From positions 806,001 through 870,000 of the forward strand of contig NZ_LT608327.1 in NCBI RefSeq assembly GCF_900095705.1: DNA of 64,000 bases. The letters are read 5' to 3'. The notes under the pieces are model-generated. The model searched no databases and was not told the origin of the DNA. It saw nothing but the letters and a program-made list of their open reading frames with translations. Of the stretch, positions 8,175 to 17,667 are shown one piece after another. A program made the translations under genes and the position numbers. The stretch is from Fusobacterium massiliense (lineage in GTDB: Bacteria > Fusobacteriota > Fusobacteriia > Fusobacteriales > Fusobacteriaceae). How positions within the stretch are numbered: position 1 is the stretch's first letter; each line of letters opens with the position of its first letter.

Positions 8175-9559
8175 TATTTACCCTCTTTCAAAAGCAGTGC
8201 TTTTAATATTCCTTTAGCAGATTCAAGTTGAATATCTTTATGTTTATCAACTTCCTCTGCAGCCTTTTCTCCTTTGGCACTTTTTATTAATTCTTTTTTA
8301 TTTTCTTTTTGCTCTTTTTCATTGACATTAGTTATCATACTATCGGAAATCAAATAATATTCTTTATCTTCTATTTTTACATCTGGTTCTATTCCAGTTC
8401 CATCAATACTAATGTCATTTGGTGTATAATATTTGGCAATAGTTATTTTTAATCCGTCTCCATCTGGAAGAGGTAATAAAGTCTGAACACTTCCCTTTCC
8501 AAAAGTTTTTTCTCCGACAAGTGTGGCTCTCTTATGATCTTTCAAGGCTCCAGATACAATTTCAGAAGCAGAAGCACTACCTCCATTTACTAATACAACC
8601 ATTGGAAATTCTCCAAAATACTTTCCTTCTCTCATATAAACTTTTTCTTTTTCTTTTCTTTGTTTTGTGCTAACTATTCTTCCATTTTGAATAAACATAG
8701 AAGCTATTTTTACAGATTGACTTAACTCTCCACCAGGATTACTTCTCAAATCTAAAACAAGAGCTTTCATTCCTTTTGCCTGCAATCCTTCTAGAGCTTT
8801 TTTCATGTCATCATAAACATTATCTCCAAACTGAGTTAATCTTAAATAACCTATATGTGATTCTAGCATTTTGCTCTTAACATATTTTAATTCTATGACT
8901 TCTCTTTTTATTTCAAAAACTTTTGTTGTATTATTTATTTCTCTAAAAACTTTTATTTTTACAGTTGTATTTGCTTTTCCTTTTAATCTCTTTGTACTTT
9001 CTTCTGAAGTTAAACTATATGTAGATTTCCCATCTATTTCTGTAATTTTATCTTTTGGTTTTACTCCTACTTTATATGCAGGACCATCTTCTATTGGAGA
9101 AACAACAACTATCGGCTCATTAGCCTTCTTTTGAATTACCATTCCAACTCCAACATATTTTCCTTTTATATCTTCTTGAAAACTTTTTAATTCCTCTTTT
9201 GTAAAATATGTTGAATGAGGATCATCTAAAGATTCTACCATACCTTTTATAGCACCTTGCATAAGAGATCTTCTAGTTAAAACACTAGGTTTTTTAGGTT
9301 CTGTTGTATTTTTTATATCATTCTTCTTTTTATTTGTTTTTTTATTTTGGCCATCAACTTTTTCTTCTTTTTCCTCTCTTTGTTTTTGTGCATTAGCATT
9401 CTCAACATAACTTTCTTGAATTAAATCCATAATATCTGATATTTCTTTTAACTCTCTTAAATTATATAAAAAACCTGTTCTATCTGTATCCTTTGCAACA
9501 GATGAAGAGAAAAGTGTTAGCATCATTACGGCTACTACTTTTTTTAATTCTAATTTCAC
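8174..9559 (-). CDS. ctpA: C-terminal processing protease, S41 family
   Basis: This is a carboxyl-terminal serine protease of the periplasm. Order of parts: a hydrophobic N-terminal segment (7-20) that should act as signal or anchor, a Lys/Glu-rich low-complexity stretch (56-92), a PDZ domain (about 130-215) and the S41 peptidase core. The catalytic serine lies in GGSASAS (326-332) and the general-base lysine is K355 in KTFGKGSV. The start codon is GTG with GGAGG eight bases upstream. A repeat copy separates it from tlyA upstream, so it heads its own operon with rsmI and ylqF. Substrates are unknown. Confidence 0.92.
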   Translation of the reverse strand: MKLELKKVVAVMMLTLFSSSVAKDTDRTGFLYNLRELKEISDIMDLIQESYVENANAQKQREEKEEKVDGQNKKTNKKKNDIKNTTEPKKPSVLTRRSLMQGAIKGMVESLDDPHSTYFTKEELKSFQEDIKGKYVGVGMVIQKKANEPIVVVSPIEDGPAYKVGVKPKDKITEIDGKSTYSLTSEESTKRLKGKANTTVKIKVFREINNTTKVFEIKREVIELKYVKSKMLESHIGYLRLTQFGDNVYDDMKKALEGLQAKGMKALVLDLRSNPGGELSQSVKIASMFIQNGRIVSTKQRKEKEKVYMREGKYFGEFPMVVLVNGGSASASEIVSGALKDHKRATLVGEKTFGKGSVQTLLPLPDGDGLKITIAKYYTPNDISIDGTGIEPDVKIEDKEYYLISDSMITNVNEKEQKENKKELIKSAKGEKAAEEVDKHKDIQLESAKGILKALLLKEGK

Positions 9560-9588
9560 TTTATATGCCTCCTTACATTTATAAGTAA

Positions 9589-9664
9589 AGTCTCTTGACA
9601 GCCGTATGAGTTATACGAGCTCAATAAAGACAGGCTCTTCAAACTAATACGAACATCAGAGACT
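9589..9664 (+). repeat. AGTCTCT hairpin repeat, copy 2 (overlaps the end of tlyA)
   Basis: The copy begins AGTCTCTTGACAGCCG, ends CATCAGAGACT, and has some drift in the right half (AATACGAAC). The right flank continues into tlyA: the stop codon of tlyA (9663-9665) is part of the repeat's GAGACTAA, and the last dozen or so codons come from the conserved flank. It separates tlyA from ctpA on the minus strand. Confidence 0.9.
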
Positions 9665-10493
9665 AATTTTCATTATTTATTTTTATACTTTTTTGTAAAT
9701 TAAAAATAATATTTTTTATCTCATCTAGTCCAATCTCTTTTTTATCTCTAGAAAATTTAGCTAAATATTCTGTATTTCCTTTAGCTCCTTTTATAGGAGA
9801 AGTAGTGAAATTGTTTAGAAACAAATTCATCCTCTTTATATGTTCAACAATTTCTATTATAATTTTTAAATGAACATCTAAATCTCTTACTATCCCCTTT
9901 TCTATCTCTTCTTTATCAGCTTCAAACTGAGGTTTTATCAAAAATATTGCCTCTGTATTTTCATTCATCAATTCTACTATTTTATCTATAACTTTCTTAA
10001 TAGATATAAACGAAATATCCATTACAATTATATCTATACTCTTATCTAAATCACTCTTTTCTAAGTCATTTATATGTTTGTTTTCTATACTTTTTATTTT
10101 TAAATTATTTCTTAATTTCCAATCTAACTGATTGGTTCCCACATCTACAGCATATACAAAACTAGCTCCATTTTGAAGTGAACAATCCGTAAAACCTCCA
10201 GTAGATGCACCAATATCTAAGACTACTTTATTTTTAAAATCCATTTTAAATTCTTTTATAGCTTTTTCTAATTTTAAGCCCCCTCGACTTACATAGGGAA
10301 TATCTCTTTCCTTTATTCTTATCTCTCTTATCTTATCAATCGAAATAATTTCTCCAGGTTTATCAATTTTCCTTTCATTGACAATTACATTTCCTACCAT
10401 TATTTGCCTTTTAGCAAATTCTATATTTTCAAAATAGTCTTTAAGGCATAAATATTCATCTAGTCTCATTTTCTTCTTCAAAGATTTTTCCAT
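9663..10493 (-). CDS. tlyA: TlyA family rRNA 2'-O-methyltransferase
   Basis: TlyA enzymes methylate cytidine riboses in 16S and/or 23S rRNA. An S4 RNA-binding domain (RLDEYL... to about residue 65) is followed by an FtsJ-like methyltransferase domain. That domain has the SAM-binding stretch VVLDIGASTGGFTD near residue 90, a VDVGTNQLDWKLR segment and IKPQFEA. The start is uncertain: M1 or the methionine nine residues in (10469), which begins MRLDEYL as in other family members. It overlaps the HD-domain gene. The C-terminal residues KSIKINNEN and the stop are encoded by the flank of the hairpin repeat, so the natural end of the protein has been replaced. Confidence 0.9.
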   Translation of the reverse strand: MEKSLKKKMRLDEYLCLKDYFENIEFAKRQIMVGNVIVNERKIDKPGEIISIDKIREIRIKERDIPYVSRGGLKLEKAIKEFKMDFKNKVVLDIGASTGGFTDCSLQNGASFVYAVDVGTNQLDWKLRNNLKIKSIENKHINDLEKSDLDKSIDIIVMDISFISIKKVIDKIVELMNENTEAIFLIKPQFEADKEEIEKGIVRDLDVHLKIIIEIVEHIKRMNLFLNNFTTSPIKGAKGNTEYLAKFSRDKKEIGLDEIKNIIFNLQKSIKINNEN

Positions 10494-11295
10494 CTATCAT
10501 ATACTCCATAAGTGGATTTTGCATAAAAAGATTATAAAAACCTTTCTCATCCACATATTTTTTTAATTTTTTTGTTTCTTCAGATCTCAATACAAAGAAT
10601 TTATCTCCTATTGGAACTCTTCCCTTCTCTTTAAAAAGTTCTACAAGTTCTGCAAAAGTTTTTACTTTAACTTCTGATTTTGCCCTTTTTATCCTGTCTT
10701 TTATAACACTTTCAGAGCAATCCAATTTTTCTGCAATTTGTTTCAGCCCTAATCCTTTTACTGTATATTTCAAAATATCATTAGCTTGTATAGGATTTAT
10801 TCTATGGTACTTAGCTGACTCCATATCAGCTAAATAAACTATTTCTGCTTCTTCAGTTTCTGGTTGAATTTTTCCCCATTTTCCATGATGAGATAAAACA
10901 ATATGACCTATATTTCTCTTTATTTCTTTTTTTAACTTATGATTTATTTGTTTCTCTATCAAAGCTAATACTTGATATACTTCTTTTAAAATATATTCTG
11001 GATTTTTTATCATCATTTGAGAATGAGATAAGTTTTCATCATTTCTCTTCAAACTAGATTTACTTATATCATGTATTATTATCCCAACAGTTATCACAAA
11101 GAAATCTATCTTTTCTTTTGCATTATCAAATGTTTTATATCTCCCTAAAATCTTTTTTCTAGAGATATTCAACACATCATATGTGTGTGTAGTAACTTTA
11201 ACTCCTTGATCATCACATAACTCAAGATTTTTTACATCTTTGTAATTTAAGAGTTTATCAATAAATTTTTTAGATTTTTCGTTCTTCACTAGCAT
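10456..11295 (-). CDS. HD-domain phosphohydrolase with C-terminal helix-turn-helix-like segment
   Basis: This 279-residue protein has an HD metal-binding core: H37, H75-D76 in IIIHDISKS, H91, the HH pair at 136-137 in VLSHHGKW, and D157 in YLADMES. A short segment at about 180-206 (LGLKQIAEKLDCSESVIKDRI) resembles a sigma-70 region 4-type helix-turn-helix. HD proteins of this layout may cleave cyclic nucleotides or other phosphoesters, but the substrate cannot be told. It is sandwiched between dxs (26 bp overlap) and tlyA (38 bp overlap), so it is cotranscribed with isoprenoid and rRNA-methylation genes. Confidence 0.75.
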   Translation of the reverse strand: MLVKNEKSKKFIDKLLNYKDVKNLELCDDQGVKVTTHTYDVLNISRKKILGRYKTFDNAKEKIDFFVITVGIIIHDISKSSLKRNDENLSHSQMMIKNPEYILKEVYQVLALIEKQINHKLKKEIKRNIGHIVLSHHGKWGKIQPETEEAEIVYLADMESAKYHRINPIQANDILKYTVKGLGLKQIAEKLDCSESVIKDRIKRAKSEVKVKTFAELVELFKEKGRVPIGDKFFVLRSEETKKLKKYVDEKGFYNLFMQNPLMEYMIDGKIFEEENETR

Positions 11296-13078
11296 AAAAA
11301 AGTTCCTCTATTCTTTCTATTAAACTTTTTCCTTTCAGTCCTTCTTCTTCCAATAATTCTTCTCTTTTTCCATGTGGTATAATAGCATTTTTTAGACAAA
11401 TTCTATGTATAATTTTATTGATACCATTATCATTTAAAAATTCAAGAATAGAAGTTCCAAAAGAATTTCTCATATAACTTTCTTCTAAAACATAAACATT
11501 ATCGTATTCCCTAATATAGTTTAATAGATATTCTTCATCAAGAGGTCTTACAGAGGCTGCACTTACTATAGTTCCTTCAATTCCTTTACTCTTTAATTCA
11601 TCGTATATAGTAAGTAATTCCTTCAACATCGTTCCTGTTACAATAAATAAATTTTTACTTCCTTTTTTTATTTCTTTCCATTTTCCAATTTCTAGTCTAT
11701 TTTCTTCTTCTAAATCAAACACATTATCTTTAGGTATTCTTATTACTAAAGGAGAATTAAAGTTTTTAGATATATCTAGCGCCTGTTCTAATTCTTTTGC
11801 AGTAGTTGGGCATAAAACTGTAAAATTTTGAAGTGTTAAAAATATAGACATATCGTAAAACCCATTATGAGTTTTTCCATCTTCTCCTACTATTCCGCTT
11901 CTATCAATTATAAATTTAACAGGTAAATTTTGTATTGATACATCATGTATTATTTGACTTACTGCTCTTTGAATAAAAGTTGAATACACACATACATAAG
12001 GTTTTTTACCTGATTTAGCAAGTCCAGCAGCAAAAGTCACTAAAAAACCTTCTGCTATTCCTGTATCTATACATCTATTAGGAAGCTCCTTTGAGAACTC
12101 TCCTAAACCTGTTCCTTTAATCATTGCTGCTGAAAGTGCATATATGTCATTGTCTTCTTTTGCTATTTTTAGTATTTTTTCTCCAAAAACTTCAGAATAA
12201 GTTTTATTTTTTTTATAGGTATTTCCCGTTTCTATATCAAATGGAGAAATCCCATGAAATTTTTCTTTGTTCGCTTCTGCAAAACAATACCCTTTTCCTT
12301 TTTCGGTCTTTACCAATAAAATTGTAGGTTTTCTTTGAATTTTTGCTTTTTCAAAAAGTGAAATTAATGAACTTATATTATGTCCATCTGCTAAACTAAA
12401 AAATTTAAATCCAAAATTTTCTACAACATAAAGTGGTGTCACATAATTCTTTAAGGAATTCTCAAGTCTTCCTAAGGTTTTTTTAACTCTAATAGCATTT
12501 ATTTTTTCAAAAAATACTTTTATTTCTGATTTAAAATTTTGATATGTTCCACTTGATATGACTCTTTTTAAAAATTTTGATATAAACCCAATATTCTCTC
12601 CGATAGACATCTCATTATCATTTATGATAATTATTAGGTTTTCAAGCTTTTTAGAACCAATATAATTTAAAGCTTCTAAAGAATGTCCATTTGATACCGA
12701 AGCATCCCCTACAATAACTATAACTTTTTTATCTGGATTTGCCATTGCAAAACCGACTGCAGCAGGTAAGGCTGTTCCTGCATGTCCAGATATAAAATGA
12801 TCATAACTACTTTCAGATGGATCTTGAAACGGAGATAATCCATGTCTTTTCCTTAAAGTTTCTATTTTATCTCCCCTATCAGTTAAAATCTTATAAACAT
12901 AAGCTTGATGACCAACATCAAAGAGTAAAATATCTTCTTTAAAATTAAAAACCTCATTCAAACATACAGTTAATTCAACTACACCTAAATTTGGTCCTAA
13001 ATGTCCTCCATTTTTACTTGTAACATCTATCAACTTTTTTCTTATTTCTTCACATCTATTGATAAGTTCAGTATTCAT
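11270..13078 (-). CDS. dxs: 1-deoxy-D-xylulose-5-phosphate synthase
   Basis: Dxs condenses pyruvate and glyceraldehyde 3-phosphate, the first step of the MEP isoprenoid pathway. The transketolase fold is clear: H57 in FDVGHQAY, a GHAGTALPAA stretch near 98, and the thiamine-diphosphate motif GDASVSNG (124-131) to N154. It also has RSGIVGEDGKTHNG in the pyrimidine domain and a C-terminal transketolase domain ending with ILEFLNDNGINK. The 602 residues are slightly shorter than typical Dxs because the N-terminus is abbreviated. It is followed without a gap by the HD-domain gene. Confidence 0.95.
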   Translation of the reverse strand: MNTELINRCEEIRKKLIDVTSKNGGHLGPNLGVVELTVCLNEVFNFKEDILLFDVGHQAYVYKILTDRGDKIETLRKRHGLSPFQDPSESSYDHFISGHAGTALPAAVGFAMANPDKKVIVIVGDASVSNGHSLEALNYIGSKKLENLIIIINDNEMSIGENIGFISKFLKRVISSGTYQNFKSEIKVFFEKINAIRVKKTLGRLENSLKNYVTPLYVVENFGFKFFSLADGHNISSLISLFEKAKIQRKPTILLVKTEKGKGYCFAEANKEKFHGISPFDIETGNTYKKNKTYSEVFGEKILKIAKEDNDIYALSAAMIKGTGLGEFSKELPNRCIDTGIAEGFLVTFAAGLAKSGKKPYVCVYSTFIQRAVSQIIHDVSIQNLPVKFIIDRSGIVGEDGKTHNGFYDMSIFLTLQNFTVLCPTTAKELEQALDISKNFNSPLVIRIPKDNVFDLEEENRLEIGKWKEIKKGSKNLFIVTGTMLKELLTIYDELKSKGIEGTIVSAASVRPLDEEYLLNYIREYDNVYVLEESYMRNSFGTSILEFLNDNGINKIIHRICLKNAIIPHGKREELLEEEGLKGKSLIERIEELFYASEERKI

Positions 13079-13100
13079 AGCTTAATTTCACCAATTTCTA

Positions 13101-13400
13101 TTATATATTTTTCCATTCTAAAGATATACTAGGGTTTTCTTTGTTTTCTTTAAAAATAATTATAGTTCTTCCAACTATTCCAACTACTTCAAACTCTTTA
13201 ATATCCATCAATTTAGAATAAATAACTCCCTTTTCTTCTTCACAGTTCTGTAAAATTTTCACTTTTATAAGTTCTCTTGAATTTATCGCTTCCAAAATAC
13301 TTGTTATTATATTTGAATTTAATCCATCTTTTCCTATTCTAACTAAAGGTTCTAAATTATGTGCTTTTTTCTTTAAAAAAGCTCTTTTTTTACTGTTCAT
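13101..13400 (-). CDS. yhbY: CRS1/YhbY (CRM) domain RNA-binding protein
   Basis: This is a small protein of about 99 residues formed by a single CRM domain, as in E. coli YhbY, which associates with pre-50S ribosomal particles. The diagnostic segments are LKKKAHNLEPLVRIGKDGL and INSRELIKVKIL. I place the start at the MNSKKR methionine because GGGAG lies about six bases upstream. The upstream in-frame methionine at 13412 has no such site. It sits between RNase J and dxs with gaps of about 20 bp. Confidence 0.9.
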   Translation of the reverse strand: MNSKKRAFLKKKAHNLEPLVRIGKDGLNSNIITSILEAINSRELIKVKILQNCEEEKGVIYSKLMDIKEFEVVGIVGRTIIIFKENKENPSISLEWKNI

Positions 13401-13418
13401 TTTCTCTCCCATTTTCTC

Positions 13419-15347
13419 TTATATTTCTAATAACATAGGTAATATAATTGGATTTCTTTTTAATTTTTCATAGAAAAATCTCGATAATAAATCTCTCATA
13501 TTTCCTTTTAAATCAGCCCAATCTCTACCTTCGTAAGTTTCTGAATAACTAATTTTTGATTTCAACAAATCTAAAGCCTCTTTTATTGTATCCTCTGAAT
13601 CTTTATAATAAACAAAACCTTTAGTTGAAATTTCAGGCCCTGCTAAAATTTTACCAGTTTTCTTATCTACAGAATAAGCTACAATCACAATTCCATCTTC
13701 AGATAGTTGTTGTCTATCTTTTATAACTTTACTTCCTATATCTCCTACTCCAAGTCCATCAACTAAAACTTCTCCTGAAGTTACTTTTCCATTTACTTTA
13801 GCATATTCTTTTGTTACTTCTACCTTATCTCCGTTTTGAGTTAAAAGTATTTTATCCTTGGGAACTCCTGTTTCTATTGCTGATTTCATATGTGCTTTAA
13901 GCATTCTATATTCTCCATGAACGGGCATAAAGTTCTTAGGATTTATTAAATTAAGCATAAGTTTTTGTTCCTCTTTACTTCCATGACCAGACACATGTAT
14001 TCCAGCAACTTTCTTAAAAACTAAGTCAACATCATATCTTAATATATTATTAATATTAGTTGAAACAGCTTTTTCATTTCCAGGTATTGGTGTTGAAGAT
14101 ATAATAACTGTATCCCCTTCTCTCAATGTTATGTGTTTATGCATAGTCTTTGCTATCCTTGAAAGAGCTGCCATTGGTTCCCCTTGAGTTCCTGTACATA
14201 ATATAACTACTTCATCATCATTATATTTTTCTACTTCCGATATAGGAATCACTAAATTTTTAGGTATATTTAAGCAACCAACAGTAGGTGCTATTTCAAA
14301 AACTTTTATTAAACTTCTTCCATCAATAGCTATCTTTCTCTTGAATTGAGTTGCTATATCTACTATTTGTTGTATTCTATGCACATGTGATGCAAAAACA
14401 GCTATAATAATTCTTCCACTAGCTTTTTGAAATTCTTGTCTAAACGCATCTCCGACACTTCTTTCTGATGGAGTAAATCCTTCAACCTCAGAGTTTGTTG
14501 AGTCAGATAGCATTAAATCTACTCCTTCTTCCCCTAATTCAGAAAGTCTTACAAAGTCAACTTTTTCTCCATCAACCGGAGTTAAATCTATCTTAAAATC
14601 TCCTGTAAAGAATACATGACCTGCTGGTGTTTTTATTGATAAACAATAAGAATCTGCTATTGAATGTGTTACTTTTACAAATTCAACAGTAAAATATTTC
14701 CCAGCATTAACTTTGCTTCTTGAAGATACTTCTATCATCTTAGGAACTTTTTTCTTTTTACCAAAATTTTCAAATTTTGATTTTATAAGTGCATTTGTTA
14801 ATTTACCACTATATATAGGAGTATCCTTTTCTATTTTTTCATATAAATAAGGTATTCCTCCAATATGATCTTCATGTCCATGAGTAACAAATAATCCTTT
14901 TATCTTTTCTTTATTGTTTTCTAAAAAAGAATAATCTGGTATGACTAAGTCTATCCCTGGTAAATTTTCATCAGGAAAAATTGCTCCTGCATCTATAATT
15001 ATTATCTCATCTTTATACTGAACGATGCTACAATTTTTACCTACTTCTTCAAGACCACCCAAAGGAATAACATACATTTTATCTAAATCTTTCTTACTCT
15101 TTTTAGTTTTATTTTTCGTAGATATTTCTTTATTCTCTTTTTTTATTATTTCAAGCTCAGAAACTTCTTCCAAAACCTCTACGTTTTTATTTTCTTTATT
15201 TTTTTTGACAGATTTTCTTTTTTTATTATTTTTTTTATTTTCTTTTATATCCAATACATCATTTTTAATATTTTTTATTTTGTCTTCTATACTAATTTTA
15301 TTCTCCTTCATTTCCAATTGTCGTTTCTCTTGACTCGTTTTCTTCAT
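13419..15347 (-). CDS. rnj: Ribonuclease J with lysine-rich N-terminal extension
   Basis: RNase J is a metallo-beta-lactamase/beta-CASP nuclease with endo- and 5'-exonuclease activity in mRNA decay and rRNA maturation. The catalytic signature is HGHEDH (156-161). SDSTNSEVEGF, the GTQGEPMAAL segment and the VHGEYRML motif are all family-typical. The conserved core starts near MYVIPLGGLEEVG (91). The first 90 residues are an unusual Lys/Glu/Asn-rich extension, probably disordered or helical. The first methionine is supported by GGAG upstream. The gene overlaps the end of mrdA by 50 bp. Confidence 0.95.
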   Translation of the reverse strand: MKKTSQEKRQLEMKENKISIEDKIKNIKNDVLDIKENKKNNKKRKSVKKNKENKNVEVLEEVSELEIIKKENKEISTKNKTKKSKKDLDKMYVIPLGGLEEVGKNCSIVQYKDEIIIIDAGAIFPDENLPGIDLVIPDYSFLENNKEKIKGLFVTHGHEDHIGGIPYLYEKIEKDTPIYSGKLTNALIKSKFENFGKKKKVPKMIEVSSRSKVNAGKYFTVEFVKVTHSIADSYCLSIKTPAGHVFFTGDFKIDLTPVDGEKVDFVRLSELGEEGVDLMLSDSTNSEVEGFTPSERSVGDAFRQEFQKASGRIIIAVFASHVHRIQQIVDIATQFKRKIAIDGRSLIKVFEIAPTVGCLNIPKNLVIPISEVEKYNDDEVVILCTGTQGEPMAALSRIAKTMHKHITLREGDTVIISSTPIPGNEKAVSTNINNILRYDVDLVFKKVAGIHVSGHGSKEEQKLMLNLINPKNFMPVHGEYRMLKAHMKSAIETGVPKDKILLTQNGDKVEVTKEYAKVNGKVTSGEVLVDGLGVGDIGSKVIKDRQQLSEDGIVIVAYSVDKKTGKILAGPEISTKGFVYYKDSEDTIKEALDLLKSKISYSETYEGRDWADLKGNMRDLLSRFFYEKLKRNPIILPMLLEI

Positions 15348-17250
15348 TTCTCACTTCTCCTATTCTCTCTCCTTCTTCAATTATATTTTGTCCATCAGAA
15401 ATAGTAGAATTTCTAGGTTCTATCGGTATATGTGATACTGGTTTTATTCCTTTTTCTATTTCAAGGTATTTATTTAAAAATCTTCTTGTCATTCCACCAG
15501 CTACAGCTCCTCCACCTCCAGCTCCTTCAAGTAAGCACACAAAAACAATTTCTGGTTCTTGATCAGCTGGAAAATAACCAGCTACCCAAGCGTGTGTTAA
15601 TTTTGAATGTGGATTTTGAGCTGATCCACTCTTTGCAGCTACTTTTACATATGGATTTTTTAAAATTCTAGTTGTCCCATTTACTTGCTCTACAGTTGCT
15701 ATTAAAGCATCATTTATTATTTCATAATATGAATTTTCATAATCCGTTACTCTTGTAATATTTGTTTTTATATCTATTTTTTTACCAGTTTGTAAATCTT
15801 CAATTTTTGAAACTACATGAGGCTCATATGCCCATCCTTTATTTGCTATCATAGAGTACATCTTTGCTATTTGAATAGGTGTAACTAATGTATACCCTTG
15901 ACCTATAGATAAAAGTATAGTATCTCCTTTAAACCACCCTGTTTTAATTTTTTTCTTTTTCCAATTTGCATCAGGAATTATCCCCTTCTTTTCTCCTGGG
16001 ATATCTATACCACTTTTTTCTCCTAGAGAAAAATCTCTTGCAGCTCTTATTATAGGCTCTGCCCCTATTTGATCTGAATATTTATAATAATAGGGGTTAG
16101 CAGATTCAACCAAAGATTTTTTCATATCTGTTGCACCATGGCCTCCTCTTTTCCAAGCTCTCCATTTCCATTTCCCTATTTGATAATATCCAGTGTAATC
16201 ATAATATTTTTCTTTTGGATCTATACCTTTTTTTAAAAAAGCCATAGCTGAAATTACTTTAAAAATAGATCCAGGTGGATATTCTCCAGCAATACTTTTA
16301 TTTGTTAAAATCTTTCTTGGGTCATTTGAAATTCTTGCCCAATCTTCTTTTGAAATTTGTGAACTAAACATGTTTAAAGAATAAGTCGGATAACTCACTA
16401 TAGTTATTATTTCTCCATTTGATGGTCTAAGTGCAATAAAAGCTCCACTTCTACCATCTTTTTTAAATTCTTCTTCCATATACTGTTGCAATTCCATATC
16501 TATACCCATATACAAATTTTTCCCTGCAACAGGAGTTTTTACTCTATCTACATCTCTTTGCCTTCTATTTAAAGCATTTACTTCTATATATTCGTATCCA
16601 CTTTTCCCTCTTAAAATATCATCATAGCTTTTTTCTATACCAGATTTTCCTATAACATCTCTCGGACTATACCCTTCTTCTTTTAAATTTTCATATTCTT
16701 TTTCAGATATTTTTTTTATATACCCTATAGTATGAGAAGCAACTGAATCATATAGATATTTTCTTTTAGAATAAATTTGTACTTCTAAATAAGGATAATC
16801 ATTTGCTATCTCCATTATCTTATGTGCTTTTTCTTCTTCTAAATCTTCCAATATAACATTGTCTTTAGAATATGGAAATATTTCTCCATTTTTTATTCTC
16901 TTTGAAATATATTCTTCTGTTCTATCTGTTAACTTTGCTATTTCCCTTATATAATCTAAATTTTGCTCTCTCCCTAAGGAATAGATAAGTCTATACCCTG
17001 TTCCATTAGTTACTACCATTCTATCTTTAGAATCAAAAATTTTCCCTCTAGGAGATTCTATTTTTATTAATTTGTATTGATTTCTTTCAGCTAAGTATGA
17101 ATAATCATTTCCTCTTATAACTTGTAAATAAAAAAGTCTTAAAAGTAAAATTGAAAAACATAATAAGATTAATATTTTAAATATCACTTCTCGTTCTTGA
17201 CTTTTTTCTCCTAATGTTGGTTTTTTTTCTCTTCTTCTATCAAACTTCAT
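15298..17250 (-). CDS. mrdA: Penicillin-binding protein 2 (rod-shape transpeptidase)
   Basis: PBP2 is the class B transpeptidase of the elongation machinery that makes peptidoglycan along the side wall. A membrane anchor at 24-42 is followed by the pedestal domain (with RGKIFD at 69-74) and the transpeptidase domain. The active-site SxxK is S328-K331 in PPGSIFKV, the SxN motif is in VESANPYY, and the third motif is KSGSAQ. The C-terminus is an extended, Glu/Asn-rich tail that overlaps the RNase J start. An MreD-like gene ends directly before it, as in many rod operons. Confidence 0.95.
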   Translation of the reverse strand: MKFDRRREKKPTLGEKSQEREVIFKILILLCFSILLLRLFYLQVIRGNDYSYLAERNQYKLIKIESPRGKIFDSKDRMVVTNGTGYRLIYSLGREQNLDYIREIAKLTDRTEEYISKRIKNGEIFPYSKDNVILEDLEEEKAHKIMEIANDYPYLEVQIYSKRKYLYDSVASHTIGYIKKISEKEYENLKEEGYSPRDVIGKSGIEKSYDDILRGKSGYEYIEVNALNRRQRDVDRVKTPVAGKNLYMGIDMELQQYMEEEFKKDGRSGAFIALRPSNGEIITIVSYPTYSLNMFSSQISKEDWARISNDPRKILTNKSIAGEYPPGSIFKVISAMAFLKKGIDPKEKYYDYTGYYQIGKWKWRAWKRGGHGATDMKKSLVESANPYYYKYSDQIGAEPIIRAARDFSLGEKSGIDIPGEKKGIIPDANWKKKKIKTGWFKGDTILLSIGQGYTLVTPIQIAKMYSMIANKGWAYEPHVVSKIEDLQTGKKIDIKTNITRVTDYENSYYEIINDALIATVEQVNGTTRILKNPYVKVAAKSGSAQNPHSKLTHAWVAGYFPADQEPEIVFVCLLEGAGGGGAVAGGMTRRFLNKYLEIEKGIKPVSHIPIEPRNSTISDGQNIIEEGERIGEVRNEENESRETTIGNEGE

Positions 17251-17658
17251 TTACTTATTTCCTTTTATTTCTCTAGATCTGGCAGTATAAATATAATTGA
17301 AAATTATAAAAAATATTATATTTACCAACAAATATTCTATCTCAAAATTTCTATAAGAATATAAAAAATAAAATATTATATCCATTATTGGTAAATAAAG
17401 AGATATCTTTCTACTATATTCTATAAACCTAAAAATAAAAAAATTTACTCCACAAAATAGTGCTAACATAAAAAAATTAAAAAAATATCTATCCGATTGC
17501 AATGACATAAAAACATATACTAGTAATATAAGAAGTAAATTTTTCTTTTTTCCTAATATAAATGATAAATATGGCAAGCTAATCCCAACCAAAATACTGT
17601 TTACTGATATACTATTTTCTATAAATATTAAAATTAAAGATATTAAATTTACTATCAT
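17251..17658 (-). CDS. MreD-like membrane protein
   Basis: This 135-residue, almost entirely hydrophobic protein has four or five predicted membrane segments and few charged residues until the tail SREIKGNK. Sequence alone is too divergent for a sure family call. The position immediately before mrdA, with adjacent stop and start, matches the mreD-mrdA order, and size and topology fit a short MreD. I therefore propose a rod-shape protein. No mreB or mreC is in the window. Confidence 0.55.
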   Translation of the reverse strand: MIVNLISLILIFIENSISVNSILVGISLPYLSFILGKKKNLLLILLVYVFMSLQSDRYFFNFFMLALFCGVNFFIFRFIEYSRKISLYLPIMDIIFYFLYSYRNFEIEYLLVNIIFFIIFNYIYTARSREIKGNK

Positions 17659-17667
17659 TTTTCATCT

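Noticed and set aside
9595-9600. TTGACA in the forward repeat core as a -35 promoter element
   Set aside because: No -10 lies at the right distance in the consensus, and the word is explained by the hairpin stem.
15025-15333. Plus-strand open frame rich in Phe and Ser opposite the RNase J start
   Set aside because: It is the complement of the lysine-rich extension, with no ribosome-binding site or promoter.
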